Of a stretch of DNA of 64,000 nt, positions 1 to 11,468 are shown in pieces (the stretch's first letter is position 1; the number at the start of each line of letters is the position of its first letter). A program made the position numbers and the translations under genes. Source of the DNA: Antedon mediterranea (lineage: Eukaryota; Echinodermata; Crinoidea; Comatulida; Antedonidae); contig NC_092680.1 of the NCBI RefSeq assembly GCF_964355755.1, forward strand, positions 20,437,001-20,501,000, written 5' to 3'. Below the pieces are notes generated by a model. The model made no database searches. It was given only the letters and a program-made list of their open reading frames with translations, and was not told where the DNA came from.

Positions 1-441
1 ATTATTATTAAAGGATTAAAACGCAAAATAGTAATTACCGTCTTCTTTGATGATAAAATTACTAATTGTTAGTCTATCAAAATAATCGAAAAATATATAC
101 TACCTATATATAATTATAACAATTAAAACTGTTAATGTTTGTACATTAGTAGTAAATTTGTTAGTTTAATATATTTACATAGCAGTCATAAACCAAAACT
201 TCTATGTACTTCTTCCTACACTATACTTGTTTGTCGACATTTTTATCTTGCAGCATAGACCCAATGTATACAATATTTTACTTTAAAGAATTGCTTAAAA
301 AGTGAACAACGCAAGTGAGCCCTCTGGGGGCGTAAACGCAACAAAAGTAATTTGACCAATCACAAGCGATGCGATTTTCGTTCGTTTTTATTGGTCATCA
401 CTTTGTAAATACGTATCAAACTAGAAAGCTTAATTCATTGA
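1..441. other. Flank downstream of receptor R1, no gene seen
   Basis: AT-rich sequence 3' of the minus-strand receptor R1. No open frame with recognisable similarity and no clear repeat is visible. It probably contains the R1 3' UTR. Confidence 0.4.
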
Positions 442-1371
442 CTAGGTCTCAGAGCTTTTCCCTACACTCGTCATTTCTGATTCTAAGTTATCTTTACGAA
501 TGTAAAAACAAATGTTACGTTTCAATTTAATAATACCTACTTGGAAATCATTAAACTTGATACTGTAGATAAACGGATTGATACAAAGATTAATGGTATA
601 AAATAAAACTGTCACTTCGTGCAAAGTAATTTCACTAAATTCGAAACAGTTGCAGATACAGTAGATGAGATAAAGTACAAGATTAGGTGTAATTGTAATC
701 AGAAATGCCACACAGACAAAGATCAGCGTAGAGAGGAGATTTGTCTGCGTCCTTTGAACAACGCCACCATCGTCAACACTTCGTCTACGTACTCTCTTGT
801 ATATCTGAGCGTAGCAATAACCCATAATGCTTACTGGAATCAGCCAATTGGCGGTAAAATGAAAAATTCCTGAAAAAATTTGAATTCCTTTTGTACCATA
901 ATTGTACTTGCATTCGCCAGGATTTTCCAGCTTAGCTTCGGCAAGAAAGACAAGTTGAAGCGATGCTAGTGCGCCCAACACGTGGCTAGCTACCAGCGGT
1001 ATTGCCCTTCTTCTTCCGAGGTGCCGAGTGTGGTAAAATATCGGGTAGATTACCGCTATATACCGTTCGACTGTCAGCATAACCAAGTTGTATATCGAAG
1101 TGGAAGACATGTACCAGAAAATATACCTCGATTTACAGAAAGCAGTAGCACCTTTTCCGATAGGAGCATCGTTGTTATAGAAACCAAGAAACAGACAACA
1201 TCCACTAAAGTCGACAATTGATTGGTGTAGAATCAACATGTGATATAGAGACTTTCGGAACAGGCGATTGTACAAGAAAACCACAATTACAAGTAAATTT
1301 GCAACGATACCAACACTGCACGCCAACATACGAGATACTATCAAGCCTGTATGATCAGTTGAGTTTATCAT
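442..1371 (-). CDS. Rhodopsin-like GPCR R1 (orphan, lineage-expanded type)
   Basis: Seven-transmembrane receptor of 309 residues in one coding exon. Seen: TM1 with N25, ICL1 ending in a RKS motif, TM2 with D54 (HQSIVDFSG), C79 at the top of TM3, E102-R103-Y104, ECL2 C154, a TM6 reading ITITPN rather than CWxP, and NPFIY at 265-269. These define class A; the ligand is unknown. The frame opens upstream only through a TTG, so the ATG at 1371 is taken as the start. On the minus strand TTATTATTGCAG ends 6 nt before that ATG and looks like a splice acceptor, implying a non-coding 5' exon. It is closest in feel to R5 (shared YNNDAP and GECKY segments). Single-exon receptor clusters in sea urchin were described as surreal-GPCRs, candidate chemoreceptors; membership here is inference. 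Confidence 0.9.
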   Translation of the reverse strand: MINSTDHTGLIVSRMLACSVGIVANLLVIVVFLYNRLFRKSLYHMLILHQSIVDFSGCCLFLGFYNNDAPIGKGATAFCKSRYIFWYMSSTSIYNLVMLTVERYIAVIYPIFYHTRHLGRRRAIPLVASHVLGALASLQLVFLAEAKLENPGECKYNYGTKGIQIFSGIFHFTANWLIPVSIMGYCYAQIYKRVRRRSVDDGGVVQRTQTNLLSTLIFVCVAFLITITPNLVLYLIYCICNCFEFSEITLHEVTVLFYTINLCINPFIYSIKFNDFQVGIIKLKRNICFYIRKDNLESEMTSVGKSSET

Positions 1372-1377
1372 CTTATT

Positions 1378-2540
1378 CTGCAATAATAACGTAAATAGAA
1401 CGATATGAGAGATTGAACACGTTGCAAGCTAACTCTCTTTTAAATTAGTAAAATAATCGACTAATATCAAGTGTTTAATTATAGAGAATAACAATACATC
1501 TAAACAGATCTAAATTAGAATTTAGAATGATTTGTGTGATCACATTGTCTTACCGTGGTTTATCTTCGTACTCGCGCCTGTAGATGTTGTTACCAGCAAA
1601 TTAATTGTCCTGTTAACATTCTAAAAAACACATACCAACTGAAAGTTCCGACAATTAATCATTATTTTAACACATCAGATTAGATAATTACTGTGTCACT
1701 TTCAATGGATAACAAAAAAATCACGTCAATCAAAGCCAACTCCAATTATTTTCACTTTTGACTGTTTTATTCTTATCTTAGCATTCAGTCAGAATATTAA
1801 CATAATTCAAGTGACTGTACTTGTATTTTTATGTTTACTTATTCAGGTCTAAGCCATTTATAGTAAAGTAATAATAGTGTACAAAAATAATAACTCAGAA
1901 ACTTAAACGAAATACCAAATGCAGGAACCGACAGATGGCGCTGTTTAACATATCGGCTCGATAAAACCAATACGCATGGTATGTCTGTATAAATATTTAC
2001 AAAAATTCAAGATGATAATGTTTACGATACACCGATACAAAGCAAGTGAAAGTTACTAATGCGAATTATTATATTTTTTTAAAACGTGTTAATTAAGTGT
2101 TTTTAAATTAATAATTTGCAGCACAACTGATTCTAAATAAATGTTGAATGAATTGTAATTGGCTGTTACAAACTATTTACTGAGTTTAGTGATATATCGC
2201 ACTTCCGCTTACAATAGTTAATTATTTTCACAATAAAAATACAATATTGTTATGATGAATAATAATAGTGTTACCATCGCTATGCATTTATGCTTATCGA
2301 AAGAGAAAATCAGTAATTTGTCAATATCTATTTGACCTGTCATCAATTTTGTAATGTTTCTTGTGAACTTTTTATTCAATTAATCATTACAGTTGTTTAG
2401 CCATAACAACCTGTAGTACAATGATTTCATATAGTTAGCAATGCAATCACATTATAGCTGTTTTATAGACCAATTTACCAAAAGAAACTACCACTATATG
2501 CTTGCAAGAGTTGCACATAAAACTGGTTTTTATTAAATAA
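1378..2540. other. Intergenic between R1 and R2
   Basis: AT-rich, no convincing coding frame or named repeat. Because R1 and R2 are both on the minus strand, this should hold the R1 promoter and 5' exon and the R2 3' UTR; neither can be delimited. Confidence 0.35.
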
Positions 2541-3539
2541 TTAATTTTGACAAAATGTTTTTGAAAATCCTTCTCTATACTCATTAAATTTGTAAGCGTA
2601 AACAAACGGGTTAACTGCTGTATTGGATAAGACGAATAACAAACCAATATCACGTGATACGTGATTGTTGACATCAAAACATTGGCAGATAGTGTAGATA
2701 AGATACAGCAAAATCAATGGAATGACACAGATGATGTACACAACGGTGTTGATGCACATGGTGACAATAAAGTTACGCTCAGCGTCATCATTTCGACGCG
2801 ATTGCGCTGATGTGTCTGCGTTTTCCGCGCGCGCGTCATTGCTACTTTCACGTAACGGTGTTGTGTTTGTCAAAGACTGCATTGTTAACTCTGCTCTAAC
2901 TTTCATTTGTTTGTTTAAGGTGACGTAAACACGTCGGTAACAAAAAGTCATGACGGTGATGGGGATTACGGCATTTGCCAGCAATAAACTCACAGACGAC
3001 AATATCTGAAGACCTTCACTTCTATAACAAAAAACACAAGTTCCGGGATTTCCAATATCCTCTTCACTTATGAATGCGTATTGTACTGTTATTATAAAAG
3101 CAGCTAGAAATGGAATGCCTAAATGTTTTATCATACTTCGTTTACTGTTTCCTCGTATCCAATATTTAAGTGGATACACTACTGCGACGTACCGTTCAAC
3201 GGATATAAATACAAGGTTTAACGTCGAAGCAGACAAAAAGAACAAAAATATAGTCCCAAGTTTACAAAAAGCATCATTAATTTTTTCAGTTGGAACTGGT
3301 TGAATGCAAAAGAAAATAAAATAATGCGCGCTGGCATATAAATCGATAACAGATTGTTGGAAGACCAGTAGATATGTGAATGATCGTCGATGAATTTTAC
3401 AATTTACAAAGACAATAATAACTGTGATATTTGCTAAAATTCCAATAATTGCTATCAGGTACATCACTATCTGTAAGAAAGTGTCTGTTTCCTCTCTAGG
3501 CTCGAACGCCGATGAAGTGCTATTGGTGCAAAACGTCAT
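2541..3539 (-). CDS. Rhodopsin-like GPCR R2
   Basis: Class A receptor, 332 residues from the ATG at 3539. Seen: N-glycosylation sequon N6-S-T, TM1 N37 (GILANIT), TM2 D66 (FQQSVIDLY), TM3 C92, E115-R116-Y117, ECL2 C168, a long Ser/Asn/Arg-rich third loop (about 210-255), TM6 with CVIP in place of CWxP, and NPFVY at 310-314. The longer 337-residue reading begins with ATG GTT TTT TTC AG, which is a polypyrimidine tract plus acceptor ending 1 nt before ATG 3539, so the upstream ATG is probably intronic. It shares NCKI, the FQQ segment, the RYW(I/A)RG loop and CYRRVYVT with R3, making these two a subgroup. Ligand and coupling are unknown. Confidence 0.9.
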   Translation of the reverse strand: MTFCTNSTSSAFEPREETDTFLQIVMYLIAIIGILANITVIIVFVNCKIHRRSFTYLLVFQQSVIDLYASAHYFIFFCIQPVPTEKINDAFCKLGTIFLFFLSASTLNLVFISVERYVAVVYPLKYWIRGNSKRSMIKHLGIPFLAAFIITVQYAFISEEDIGNPGTCVFCYRSEGLQILSSVSLLLANAVIPITVMTFCYRRVYVTLNKQMKVRAELTMQSLTNTTPLRESSNDARAENADTSAQSRRNDDAERNFIVTMCINTVVYIICVIPLILLYLIYTICQCFDVNNHVSRDIGLLFVLSNTAVNPFVYAYKFNEYREGFSKTFCQN

Positions 3540-3540
3540 T

Positions 3541-4869
3541 CTGAAAAAAACCATGAACTCATTTTAAAACTACGATAATATAACAAATTATTACAGGCAG
3601 CTGCTAATCATAGATTACAGGTAAAATAAATAATAAATATTGATATATTCATTATGTTTTATTTATTATGAAATCGAAACTACATCATCATAGTCTAGGT
3701 ATTAGATTTGACAAAACAAAGACACCATTCGACACGGAACGCTATTTTATTTGTTCAATTCAAAGAAATAGATAATGCGAATTCTCTGAAATGTTATTCT
3801 CTATAGATTGATAGAATACAAATGTACAATTAATAATGATGATAAATGAACGTTACCTTTAACCACGTATAGTGCCTTTTGAGAAAAATTGGTTGACTAC
3901 AATTCTTTCTATCAACTGTAATCGCCGAACAACAACCTTATTTCTGTACCGTACGTCATTTTTAGAAAAATAAAATACTTGTTAAAAGTGCCACTACAAA
4001 TCCGTTTAACCACAGATCTATTGTATAAACAGCACGGACCATGAAGTAATTCAGGAAGTTGGTTTAACGTGCGAAATAGATATGAAGATTAATATAACAT
4101 TAGTATTGCTTTGATATCTGCATGTATCATTAAGGTAGTTGAAACCGCTGGCCGTTTTAAGTGCATTTACTGTTTTTACCACGGCGGGAAAAAATTGTGC
4201 AAAAGTTGCATGTCGTTATGGAGATGATTGCACATCGTATGGTTAACGGCAGCTATGGAAGGCCATCTCAGAAAATACAAACATAATCCCGGATTTAGAA
4301 TAGAAACTACTCATAGTAAACCTTCGCGGATATGAACACATTAGCAATACACACGCGTTTGTAAACCTTCGCGGATAATGAACACCATAGCAATGCACAC
4401 GCGTTTGAGTAAATGAGGTATACTATTAAGTTAATGCTCGTTCATGAAAAACTACACATTTCAAATTTAGAGTAAAATTTATTTTTCTATAGCATATATA
4501 AACTATTCAGAAATATTTTGTTTGGAAAGAGAAATACGATACCTCTCTATATAATTATTGTTCAATCAAACACATCTATCTGGTAATTAAATGAAAATGC
4601 TGAAATATCACCAATGTCTTTACATTGAACTTTGAATAAAATAATTTTTAAGATCTAAGCAGAATTCAGAATTGCTTAATTAAGTATTGTATTAACAACG
4701 CCCATTATGTTTACATAAACTTATACTAAATCTTAAATCTGAACTTAAAATTGTTTACAATATATTTGTTTAGCTCATTTGATTCCATGTTTTTTCTCAT
4801 TACAAATTAAAATTAAAACAGCAAACGAACTGATGATAATTATTGATTAAAATCTGCTATAATAATTTA
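3541..4869. other. Intergenic upstream of R2, with a two-copy 45-bp tandem duplication
   Basis: No gene recognised. From about 4316 to 4409 a segment beginning GTAAACCTTCGCGGAT occurs twice, 45 bp apart, with small differences. The R2 5' exon and promoter presumably lie here. A (TATG)n tract at 4866-4884 marks the junction with the LINE that follows. Confidence 0.4.
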
Positions 4870-6213
4870 TGTATGTATGTATGTAAATTCAAACAGTGCA
4901 GGGGTATCAATAATATTCTTAAATGAATTCAATTTTAAGATTACTAACGAATGTATCGATAAAAATGGAAGATATATAATTCTAAATGTTGAAATTAATG
5001 GTAAAATGCATGGTTTTGTAAACGTATATGCTCCTAACAATTATAAAGTAAGAAGCTCATATTTCAGAAAGTTAAATGAGACCATTTTGGATATTGTTGA
5101 CTTAAACAACGATATAATTATTATCGGCGGGGACTTCAATTGTATTTTGGACAGAAAATGGGACCAAAAGAACAGTAAAGACAGAAAAGATAAATCTGTT
5201 CTTACACTTAAAAATTTTATTAAAAAACTTAATTTAAAAGATGCCTGGAGAAATAAAAATCCAGAAAAATTACAATATACCTGGCGTAGAAAATCTAAGC
5301 AAATTTACAGACGGCTTGATTACTGGTTGACTTCTAAACAAATTCTTGATCACGATGACATAATATCATGTGATATAAGACCAGCTATCTTGACAGATCA
5401 TCAAGCAATTTCAATTAAAATCAGTTTTGATGAGTCCAAAAGAGGCCCAGGTTATTGGAAATTTAATAACAACCTATTGCAAAATACTGATTACCAAAAC
5501 TATATTACAAATGTAATTAAAAAAACTCAAACCAATGAAAATAACCTTAGTCCAGATGTATTATGGGAATTATTAAAAGCCAAAATTAAAGACGTTTCAA
5601 TCTACTATGGCAAAAAAATCAATAAAGAAAAAAAAAGAAAAAAAGTAAAACTAGAAAAAGAAATAAAAAAACTAAATGATTCTTTATTAAATAATGATTG
5701 TACTGCCAATGAGCGCATAGAAGCAAAAATTGCAAACAAAACAAAAAAGCTGGAAAATATTTATGATAATGATTCACAAAAGGTGCATATATACGTTCTA
5801 GAGTAAAATGGATTGAAGAGGGCGAACGTAGCACTAAATATTTTCTTAGTCTGGAAAAAAATAAGGGAAAAAAAAACCAAATCAAATGTTTACAAAACGA
5901 GAAGGGTAGAGTACTAACGAAGACAAAGGAAATCCTTTGTGAGGAAGTTAGATTTTATAGGCATCTATATGCAAATAAGGGTATACCCCTTAAAAAAATA
6001 AACACTTACCTAGATAAATCAAATGTAACGAGTTTAACTGAAGAAGAAAAGGGGATATGTGAAGGTATTGCCACACTAAATGAATGTACCAATGCAATTA
6101 AAAAAATGAAATTAAATAAAACTCCCGGATGTGATGGCTTGACCGTTGAGTTTTATTTACATCTCTGGGACGACATTAAACACATTGTTTGTGACGCTCT
6201 AAATGCATTTATT
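4870..6213 (+). mobile_element. L1/Tx1-like LINE, 5'-truncated upstream part (endonuclease and start of RT)
   Basis: Left half of an L1/Tx1-like ORF2. Frame 4877-5806 carries the apurinic-type endonuclease from mid-domain onward: SNSAGV, VNVYAPN, the catalytic GGDFN at about residues 85-90, a RRLDYW segment and a TDHQAI terminal motif. The N-terminal endonuclease strand is absent, so the copy is 5'-truncated. A single-base frameshift near 5778 moves the frame; KWIEEGERSTKYF follows in the next frame, then the pre-RT LNKTPGCDGL block. Coding similarity stops at about 6213, where a second LINE is inserted, and resumes at about 12484. The copy is dead. Confidence 0.85.
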
Positions 6214-6722
6214 TATTTATTTTTTTTTTTTTATTTTATTCAATCAAAACCAACAGCGATAAATACCGCCACTAACAGGTTTGAAACATAAAACAATACA
6301 ACATCAAAAACGGTTAACAATAAAATACAGATAAAATATATAATTATATATATATATAAAACATAGATTGGCATGCCATAAACAATTTCAATTAAAACAG
6401 GTTATGCAGGCTGTTCAAGAAGTGAACACATCATCGTCCTCTTAAAATAACCAAGTCTATTATTAAAAATATCGATATGATTGCTATTTAGATTATTAAA
6501 TGTATAAGGTAGTCTATGAAAAAGTCCCCTCTTAGTACAGTCGACACGGCTAAAAGGAATATGCAATAAATGTCTATTTCGTGTACGACCAGGAACATTT
6601 AAACTAAATAGTGAAATTAATGAACAGTCATATTTAGAATTTAAAATATTATATAAAAAAACCATATCAGATATCGTTCGACGATTGCTGACAGAATCAA
6701 TGGAAAAGGCAAAATTAACACA
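6214..6722 (-). mobile_element. Second LINE (Jockey/CR1-like), 3' part on minus strand
   Basis: On the minus strand this holds the C-terminal end of a LINE reverse transcriptase protein (frame near 6402-6722, with NVPGRTR, HIPFSRV and FNNRLGYF), a short 3' UTR, and a poly(T) run on the plus strand at about 6219-6232 that is the poly(A) tail. It sits inside the L1-like element. Its coding continuity is broken at 6722 by the Gypsy element and picked up again at 11651. No clear target duplication was found for this LINE. Confidence 0.8.
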
Positions 6723-6727
6723 GTTAT

Positions 6728-6904
6728 TGTGGTAGTATGCAATATCGATCTAGCGCCACCTAGCGGGGATCGAGAGAGGGTTTTAACATGGACGCGAGTC
6801 ACGATAGTTGATATGTTGAATAAATGTTATTTGGATTGTGTTTAACGGTAGTCCTATGTACGTCTGTTTGAGTACAGTGTAGCGACAACAAACGAAACAT
6901 AATA
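6728..6904 (+). repeat. 5' LTR of the Gypsy element
   Basis: 177 bp, starts TGTGGTAGTATGC and ends AACATAATA (so TG...TA rather than TG...CA). Identical by eye to the 3' copy. Bounded on the left by GTTAT. Confidence 0.92.
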
Positions 6905-6920
6905 TGGTGTCAGAAGTGTG
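6905..6920 (+). promoter_or_regulatory. Primer-binding site of the Gypsy element
   Basis: TGGTGTCAGAAGTG directly follows the 5' LTR. TGG at the LTR edge is the expected complement of a tRNA CCA end. Which tRNA it matches was not determined. Confidence 0.75.
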
Positions 6921-7166
6921 TCTGAATCGACTCATCCAACGCTCAGAAAGGTCAGTAACGATCGATTTCCGAGATACCTACCCCAGCGGCGGTAGCCTAG
7001 CCTAGCGAGAATAGCGAGAGCGGTTGAACGCTCACACAACGACGCACGACAGCGGACGATTGTAAACAAGTTGCATAGCAACCACAACGCAGTAAACCGC
7101 ACAGCCTAGCCTAGGAATTAAAGAGATTTGAACTCCGTAAGTTATTCAGTAATTATAAGAATAATT

Positions 7167-10100
7167 ATGGCAACGTTCATAAAGCCACCTGAAACATTAA
7201 TTGTAGATGGCAGTAATCCATCACACGCATGGAACAAGTGGAAGAGGAAATTTGAGATTTACCTCAAAGCAACAGGGAACTCAAAGAAAGAAACCGAAAT
7301 CAAAGTAGGTCTGTTGCTAAACTGTATAGGCGATAACAGCATTGACATCTACACAAATTTTAAATTCAAGCCTGCAATGCAAAATCCAGAAAATGAAGAA
7401 GAAATCCCAGCTGAGGATCCGAACGACTACACAGTCATAATGAACAAATTTGACGAACACTTTTCTCGGCGCGACCCACAACTAATGTTACGGCAACGGT
7501 TCTGGCATCACTTACAGCGAGAACCAGGCCAGTCATTTGATTCATGGGTCACAACGGTGAAAGAAAGGGCGGCAGAGTGTAAATTCCCAAAGGAATTTCA
7601 AGAAGAAGCAGTTAGAGACAAATTAACATTTTCGTGTACTAACGACAGCTACAAGCTGAAATTATACGACGAGGGTGCAAAGTTATCCTTGACTAAAACT
7701 ACTAGAATCCTTGCACTGAAAGAGGCAACTAGTCAAGAACTCCAGAAGTCTAAAACCGCAACCATTGACCAAGTCCGACCTAAAACAAAGCCGAGACCAG
7801 CAACGCAGGGGCAAACCAAGAAACAATACTCACACAACAAGGCAGCCCGCCCACAAACGAATGAGGGGAAATGTCAGAAATGTGGATATTGTGGAAAATC
7901 TCACCCATATGGAAAACAGAACTGTCCAGCAAAATCAGCAATTTGTAATGCATGCGGAAAAACTGGTCACTATAAGGTAGTGTGTAGATCAACTGCAAGC
8001 CGATCAAGCAGAGTCAACCAAGTCGACGACGAACACCCTTTCCTGATAAGTGGTGTTAGTGTCCAACAAGTTAACAGGTCACAGTTGAAAGACGCACACA
8101 AACAACCTGGATGGCACATCAAACTCAGAGCAGCCGATCAAGAACTGTCATGGTGTATTGATACCGGTGCACAAGTTTCAGTGATGCCAAATATAGTGTA
8201 TCAAAACCGATTCGGAGAAATGTTCCCAACCGACAAGACGCTAGTGGGTACAGGCGATACACCACTGAAAACACGAGGATTTGTGGACATGAAGCTGAAA
8301 CAACAACATGAAAACAACTCGGAGATAGAAGAAAGAGTATATATAGTCGAGAACGCAACAACACTACTGCTAGGAGTTCCAGCAATTCGCAACCTTGGAC
8401 TGATCCATGAGATACCAGGAACCTATAGTGTGAAAGCAGTTGACGTCAATTCTCCAATTACAAAGGAGAAAATAAAGGAAGAATACCCAGGACTATTCAG
8501 AGGCCTTGGTAAATTAGACGGTGAATACACCATCAAACTGAAAGAAGATACCAAACCATTTTGCCTTACAACACCAAGAAGAATTGCCCTACCACTGCTT
8601 GAAAAGACAAAGGCAGAGTTAGAGAGGATGGTGCAACTTGAAGTTATCGAACCAATCGATGAACCAACCGACTGGTGCGCACCTATAGTTGTGGTGCCGA
8701 AGCAAAATGGAGATGTACGAATTTGTGTTGACTTAACGAAGCTGAATCAGTCAGTACGAAGAGAACTATATCATATGCCAAAGGTAGAAGAGACACTTGG
8801 TAAGGTGGCGAATGGAACAGTGTTCTCAAAACTCGATGCAAACTCGGGGTTTCACCAGGTGAAGCTGAGCCTAGAAAGCACAAAATTAACTACCTTCATT
8901 ACACCTTTTGGGAGGTATGTGTTTAAACGTCTTCCTTATGGGATATCGTCAGCACCGGAGTACTTCCAAAAGCAGATGGACCGAGAGCTTAGAGGTCTAG
9001 AAGGTGTTGTATGTCATATGGACGACATTCTGATCACTGGCAGCAATCAGACAGAGCACGACAATAGGCTCAATGCAGTACTAAAGAGATTAGACAAAAG
9101 TGGTCTAACTCTAAATAGTGCGAAATGCAAATTCTCTCAGACGAAACTGGATTACTTGGGCCAGATAATCGATGGTGAAGGATTGAGAAAAGACCCAAAG
9201 AAAATCGAAGCAATTATGAAAATGCAACCACCCACCAATGTCACGGAACTCAGACAGTTCCTAGGAATGGTAAACCAACAGATGAAATTCGTTCCTAACC
9301 TGGCAGAGACCACCAAACCATTACGGGATCTCATGAAGAAGGAAAATGAATGGGTTTGGGACCAAGCTCAACAAGAAACATTCGTCAAGATACAGAATGA
9401 ACTAAGCTCAGACAAAGTACTGAAACTCTACAGCACCACAAAAGAAACCGTTATATCAGCCGATGCGAGCAGTTTTGGACTAGGTGCTGTGCTTCTACAG
9501 AAACAAGAAAATGGCGAGCTGAGACCAGTAGCCTATGCAAGTAGATCCATGACGGCAACGGAACGCAGATATGCACAGATCGAAAAAGAAGCACTTGCCA
9601 CCACATGGTCACTTGAACATTGGGCCGATCTGTTAGTGGGACTCAAGTTTAGAGTCCAAACCGACCACAAACCATTGGTTCCACTTTTCTCTACCAAGAA
9701 CATTGACGAACTCCCTATACGAGTTCAGAGATTCCGAATGCGTCTGATGAGGTTTAACTTTGATATAAACCATGTGCCCGGGAAGCTATTATACACAGCC
9801 GATGCACTGTCAAGATCGCCGAGGCACAAAGAAAGACGTGCAAACGAAAAGATCGACCGTGAAGAAAAGTTAAGGAATGAGGTAGAATGTTTCGTAAACA
9901 GCGTGATGGTGACTCTACCAGCATCAGACAAGAGACTGGAGGAGATAAGGTCAGAACTGCGAAAAGATGACACTCTAAAAATGGTGATGTACCATGTTCA
10001 AGAAGGATGGAACGAGAAATCAGAGGCATCCGGCTATCTGCACAGCTACTGGAAAGAAAGAGGTAGCCTTTCTGTACATGAAGGCCTCCTCCTAAAGAGC

Positions 10101-11249
10101 AAACGTCTAGTTATCCCTCCAAAACTCAGAACAGATATTCTACGTTGTCTACATGACAGTCACCAAGGAATTACAAAGATGAGAGCAAATGCAATGTCTT
10201 CAGTATGGTGGCCAGGGATATCGAGAGACATAGAGAAAGTTGTGAGGAACTGCGAGATGTGCGCAAGATACAGGAGAAGTCAAGCAGAACCAATGCGAGG
10301 AACAGAGTTCCCAAACCGACCATGGTCTAGAGTTGGTACCGACTTTTTCCATTACAATGGACGTAACTATCTACTTGCTGTAGATTATTACTCAAGAGAC
10401 ATTGAGGTCTGCATTGTCACAAAGAATGTAGATACGAAAGAAACTGTTGCCAAATTGAAGAAAATATTCAGTCGTCAAGGCATACCAGACGTCCTGTTCT
10501 CAGACAATGGACCACAATACAGCTCTGACGAATTCAAAGCATTTGCACAGAGCTGGAGATTTGAACATGTAACATCATCCCCTCATTTCCCACAGTCAAA
10601 CGGCGAGGCGGAACGAGCAGTACAAACCATCAAATCCTTCATGAACAAGTGTGACGATGAGTATTTGGCAATGCTACAGTACCGTAACACACCACTTCAA
10701 AATGGGTATTCACCAACACAGTTGAATATGAGTCGGAGACTAAAGACAAGAGTGCCATGTCACCCAGAAGAGCTCCGACCAAAACTACCAGACCAGACTG
10801 ACCTTAGACAGAAAGAGGAGAGATATAGACGTGAAATGAAGAGAAACTTTGACAACCGTCACAGAGCTGCAGATGCGGAACAACTAAGTCCGGGTGACAA
10901 AGTATATATACCGGACTTGAAACGTCACGGAACAATCACGGGATACCACAAGGCACCCAGGTCCGTGTACATCGATACGGATGGAAAAACAGTGAGAAGA
11001 AATCGTGCAATGACACGGAAGCTCACTAACAACGATGTGATGATGCAAGAACAACCAAAGGAGAGAGATGGTGAGGTGAAGGAAAACCAAACTCCAACCA
11101 ATCACGATCACTCCAGCGATGCGGGAACGCCAACTGAAGCGGACATCCGCAACAACCCGAAGCCACCGGAAGCATCAACACCATCAAATACCAGACCACA
11201 ACGGAACCGGCGAAGACCACGTTATTTGGATGAATATGTAACATCCTAA
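7167..11249 (+). CDS. Gypsy gag-pol polyprotein, uninterrupted
   Basis: 1360 residues from the ATG at 7167; the frame opens 39 nt earlier only through a TTG. Order of domains: gag-like region (about 1-230), two Cys/His zinc-knuckle-like motifs (about 240-275: CQKCGYCG, CNACGKTGHYKVVC), aspartic protease with DTGA (about 334), reverse transcriptase with CHMDD (about 625, a variant of Y-x-DD), RNase H (ISADAS and the DHKPL block), H2C2 integrase zinc finger (HDSHQG ... CEMC, about 1010-1050) and a DDE integrase core (GTDFF, SDNGPQY, NGEAE). Gag and pol are in one frame without a frameshift. No chromodomain is obvious. Domain order (RT-RH-IN) is Gypsy/Metaviridae; assignment to a Mag-like clade is tentative. 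No stop or frameshift is seen, so the copy may be competent. Confidence 0.95.
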   Translation: MATFIKPPETLIVDGSNPSHAWNKWKRKFEIYLKATGNSKKETEIKVGLLLNCIGDNSIDIYTNFKFKPAMQNPENEEEIPAEDPNDYTVIMNKFDEHFSRRDPQLMLRQRFWHHLQREPGQSFDSWVTTVKERAAECKFPKEFQEEAVRDKLTFSCTNDSYKLKLYDEGAKLSLTKTTRILALKEATSQELQKSKTATIDQVRPKTKPRPATQGQTKKQYSHNKAARPQTNEGKCQKCGYCGKSHPYGKQNCPAKSAICNACGKTGHYKVVCRSTASRSSRVNQVDDEHPFLISGVSVQQVNRSQLKDAHKQPGWHIKLRAADQELSWCIDTGAQVSVMPNIVYQNRFGEMFPTDKTLVGTGDTPLKTRGFVDMKLKQQHENNSEIEERVYIVENATTLLLGVPAIRNLGLIHEIPGTYSVKAVDVNSPITKEKIKEEYPGLFRGLGKLDGEYTIKLKEDTKPFCLTTPRRIALPLLEKTKAELERMVQLEVIEPIDEPTDWCAPIVVVPKQNGDVRICVDLTKLNQSVRRELYHMPKVEETLGKVANGTVFSKLDANSGFHQVKLSLESTKLTTFITPFGRYVFKRLPYGISSAPEYFQKQMDRELRGLEGVVCHMDDILITGSNQTEHDNRLNAVLKRLDKSGLTLNSAKCKFSQTKLDYLGQIIDGEGLRKDPKKIEAIMKMQPPTNVTELRQFLGMVNQQMKFVPNLAETTKPLRDLMKKENEWVWDQAQQETFVKIQNELSSDKVLKLYSTTKETVISADASSFGLGAVLLQKQENGELRPVAYASRSMTATERRYAQIEKEALATTWSLEHWADLLVGLKFRVQTDHKPLVPLFSTKNIDELPIRVQRFRMRLMRFNFDINHVPGKLLYTADALSRSPRHKERRANEKIDREEKLRNEVECFVNSVMVTLPASDKRLEEIRSELRKDDTLKMVMYHVQEGWNEKSEASGYLHSYWKERGSLSVHEGLLLKSKRLVIPPKLRTDILRCLHDSHQGITKMRANAMSSVWWPGISRDIEKVVRNCEMCARYRRSQAEPMRGTEFPNRPWSRVGTDFFHYNGRNYLLAVDYYSRDIEVCIVTKNVDTKETVAKLKKIFSRQGIPDVLFSDNGPQYSSDEFKAFAQSWRFEHVTSSPHFPQSNGEAERAVQTIKSFMNKCDDEYLAMLQYRNTPLQNGYSPTQLNMSRRLKTRVPCHPEELRPKLPDQTDLRQKEERYRREMKRNFDNRHRAADAEQLSPGDKVYIPDLKRHGTITGYHKAPRSVYIDTDGKTVRRNRAMTRKLTNNDVMMQEQPKERDGEVKENQTPTNHDHSSDAGTPTEADIRNNPKPPEASTPSNTRPQRNRRRPRYLDEYVTS

Positions 11250-11468
11250 TTTCATATGAACACTGATCTATAATCACTCACCAAAAATAAAAACACTGAA
11301 CACTGATTTGATAATGAACAATATCGGACCTTTATTGAAACACAGATGGAAATTCAATGATTGACATGATCTTACTCTAAATGTTAATTTGTGTTTAAAG
11401 TTAAAGTTTAGTTGCTGCGCGACTTAAAATTATAAAGCTGATTAATCAATCTCTAAGAAAAAGGGAGA

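Noticed and set aside
7128-7166. Gag-pol start at 7128
   Set aside because: The upstream extension begins with TTG; the first ATG is at 7167.
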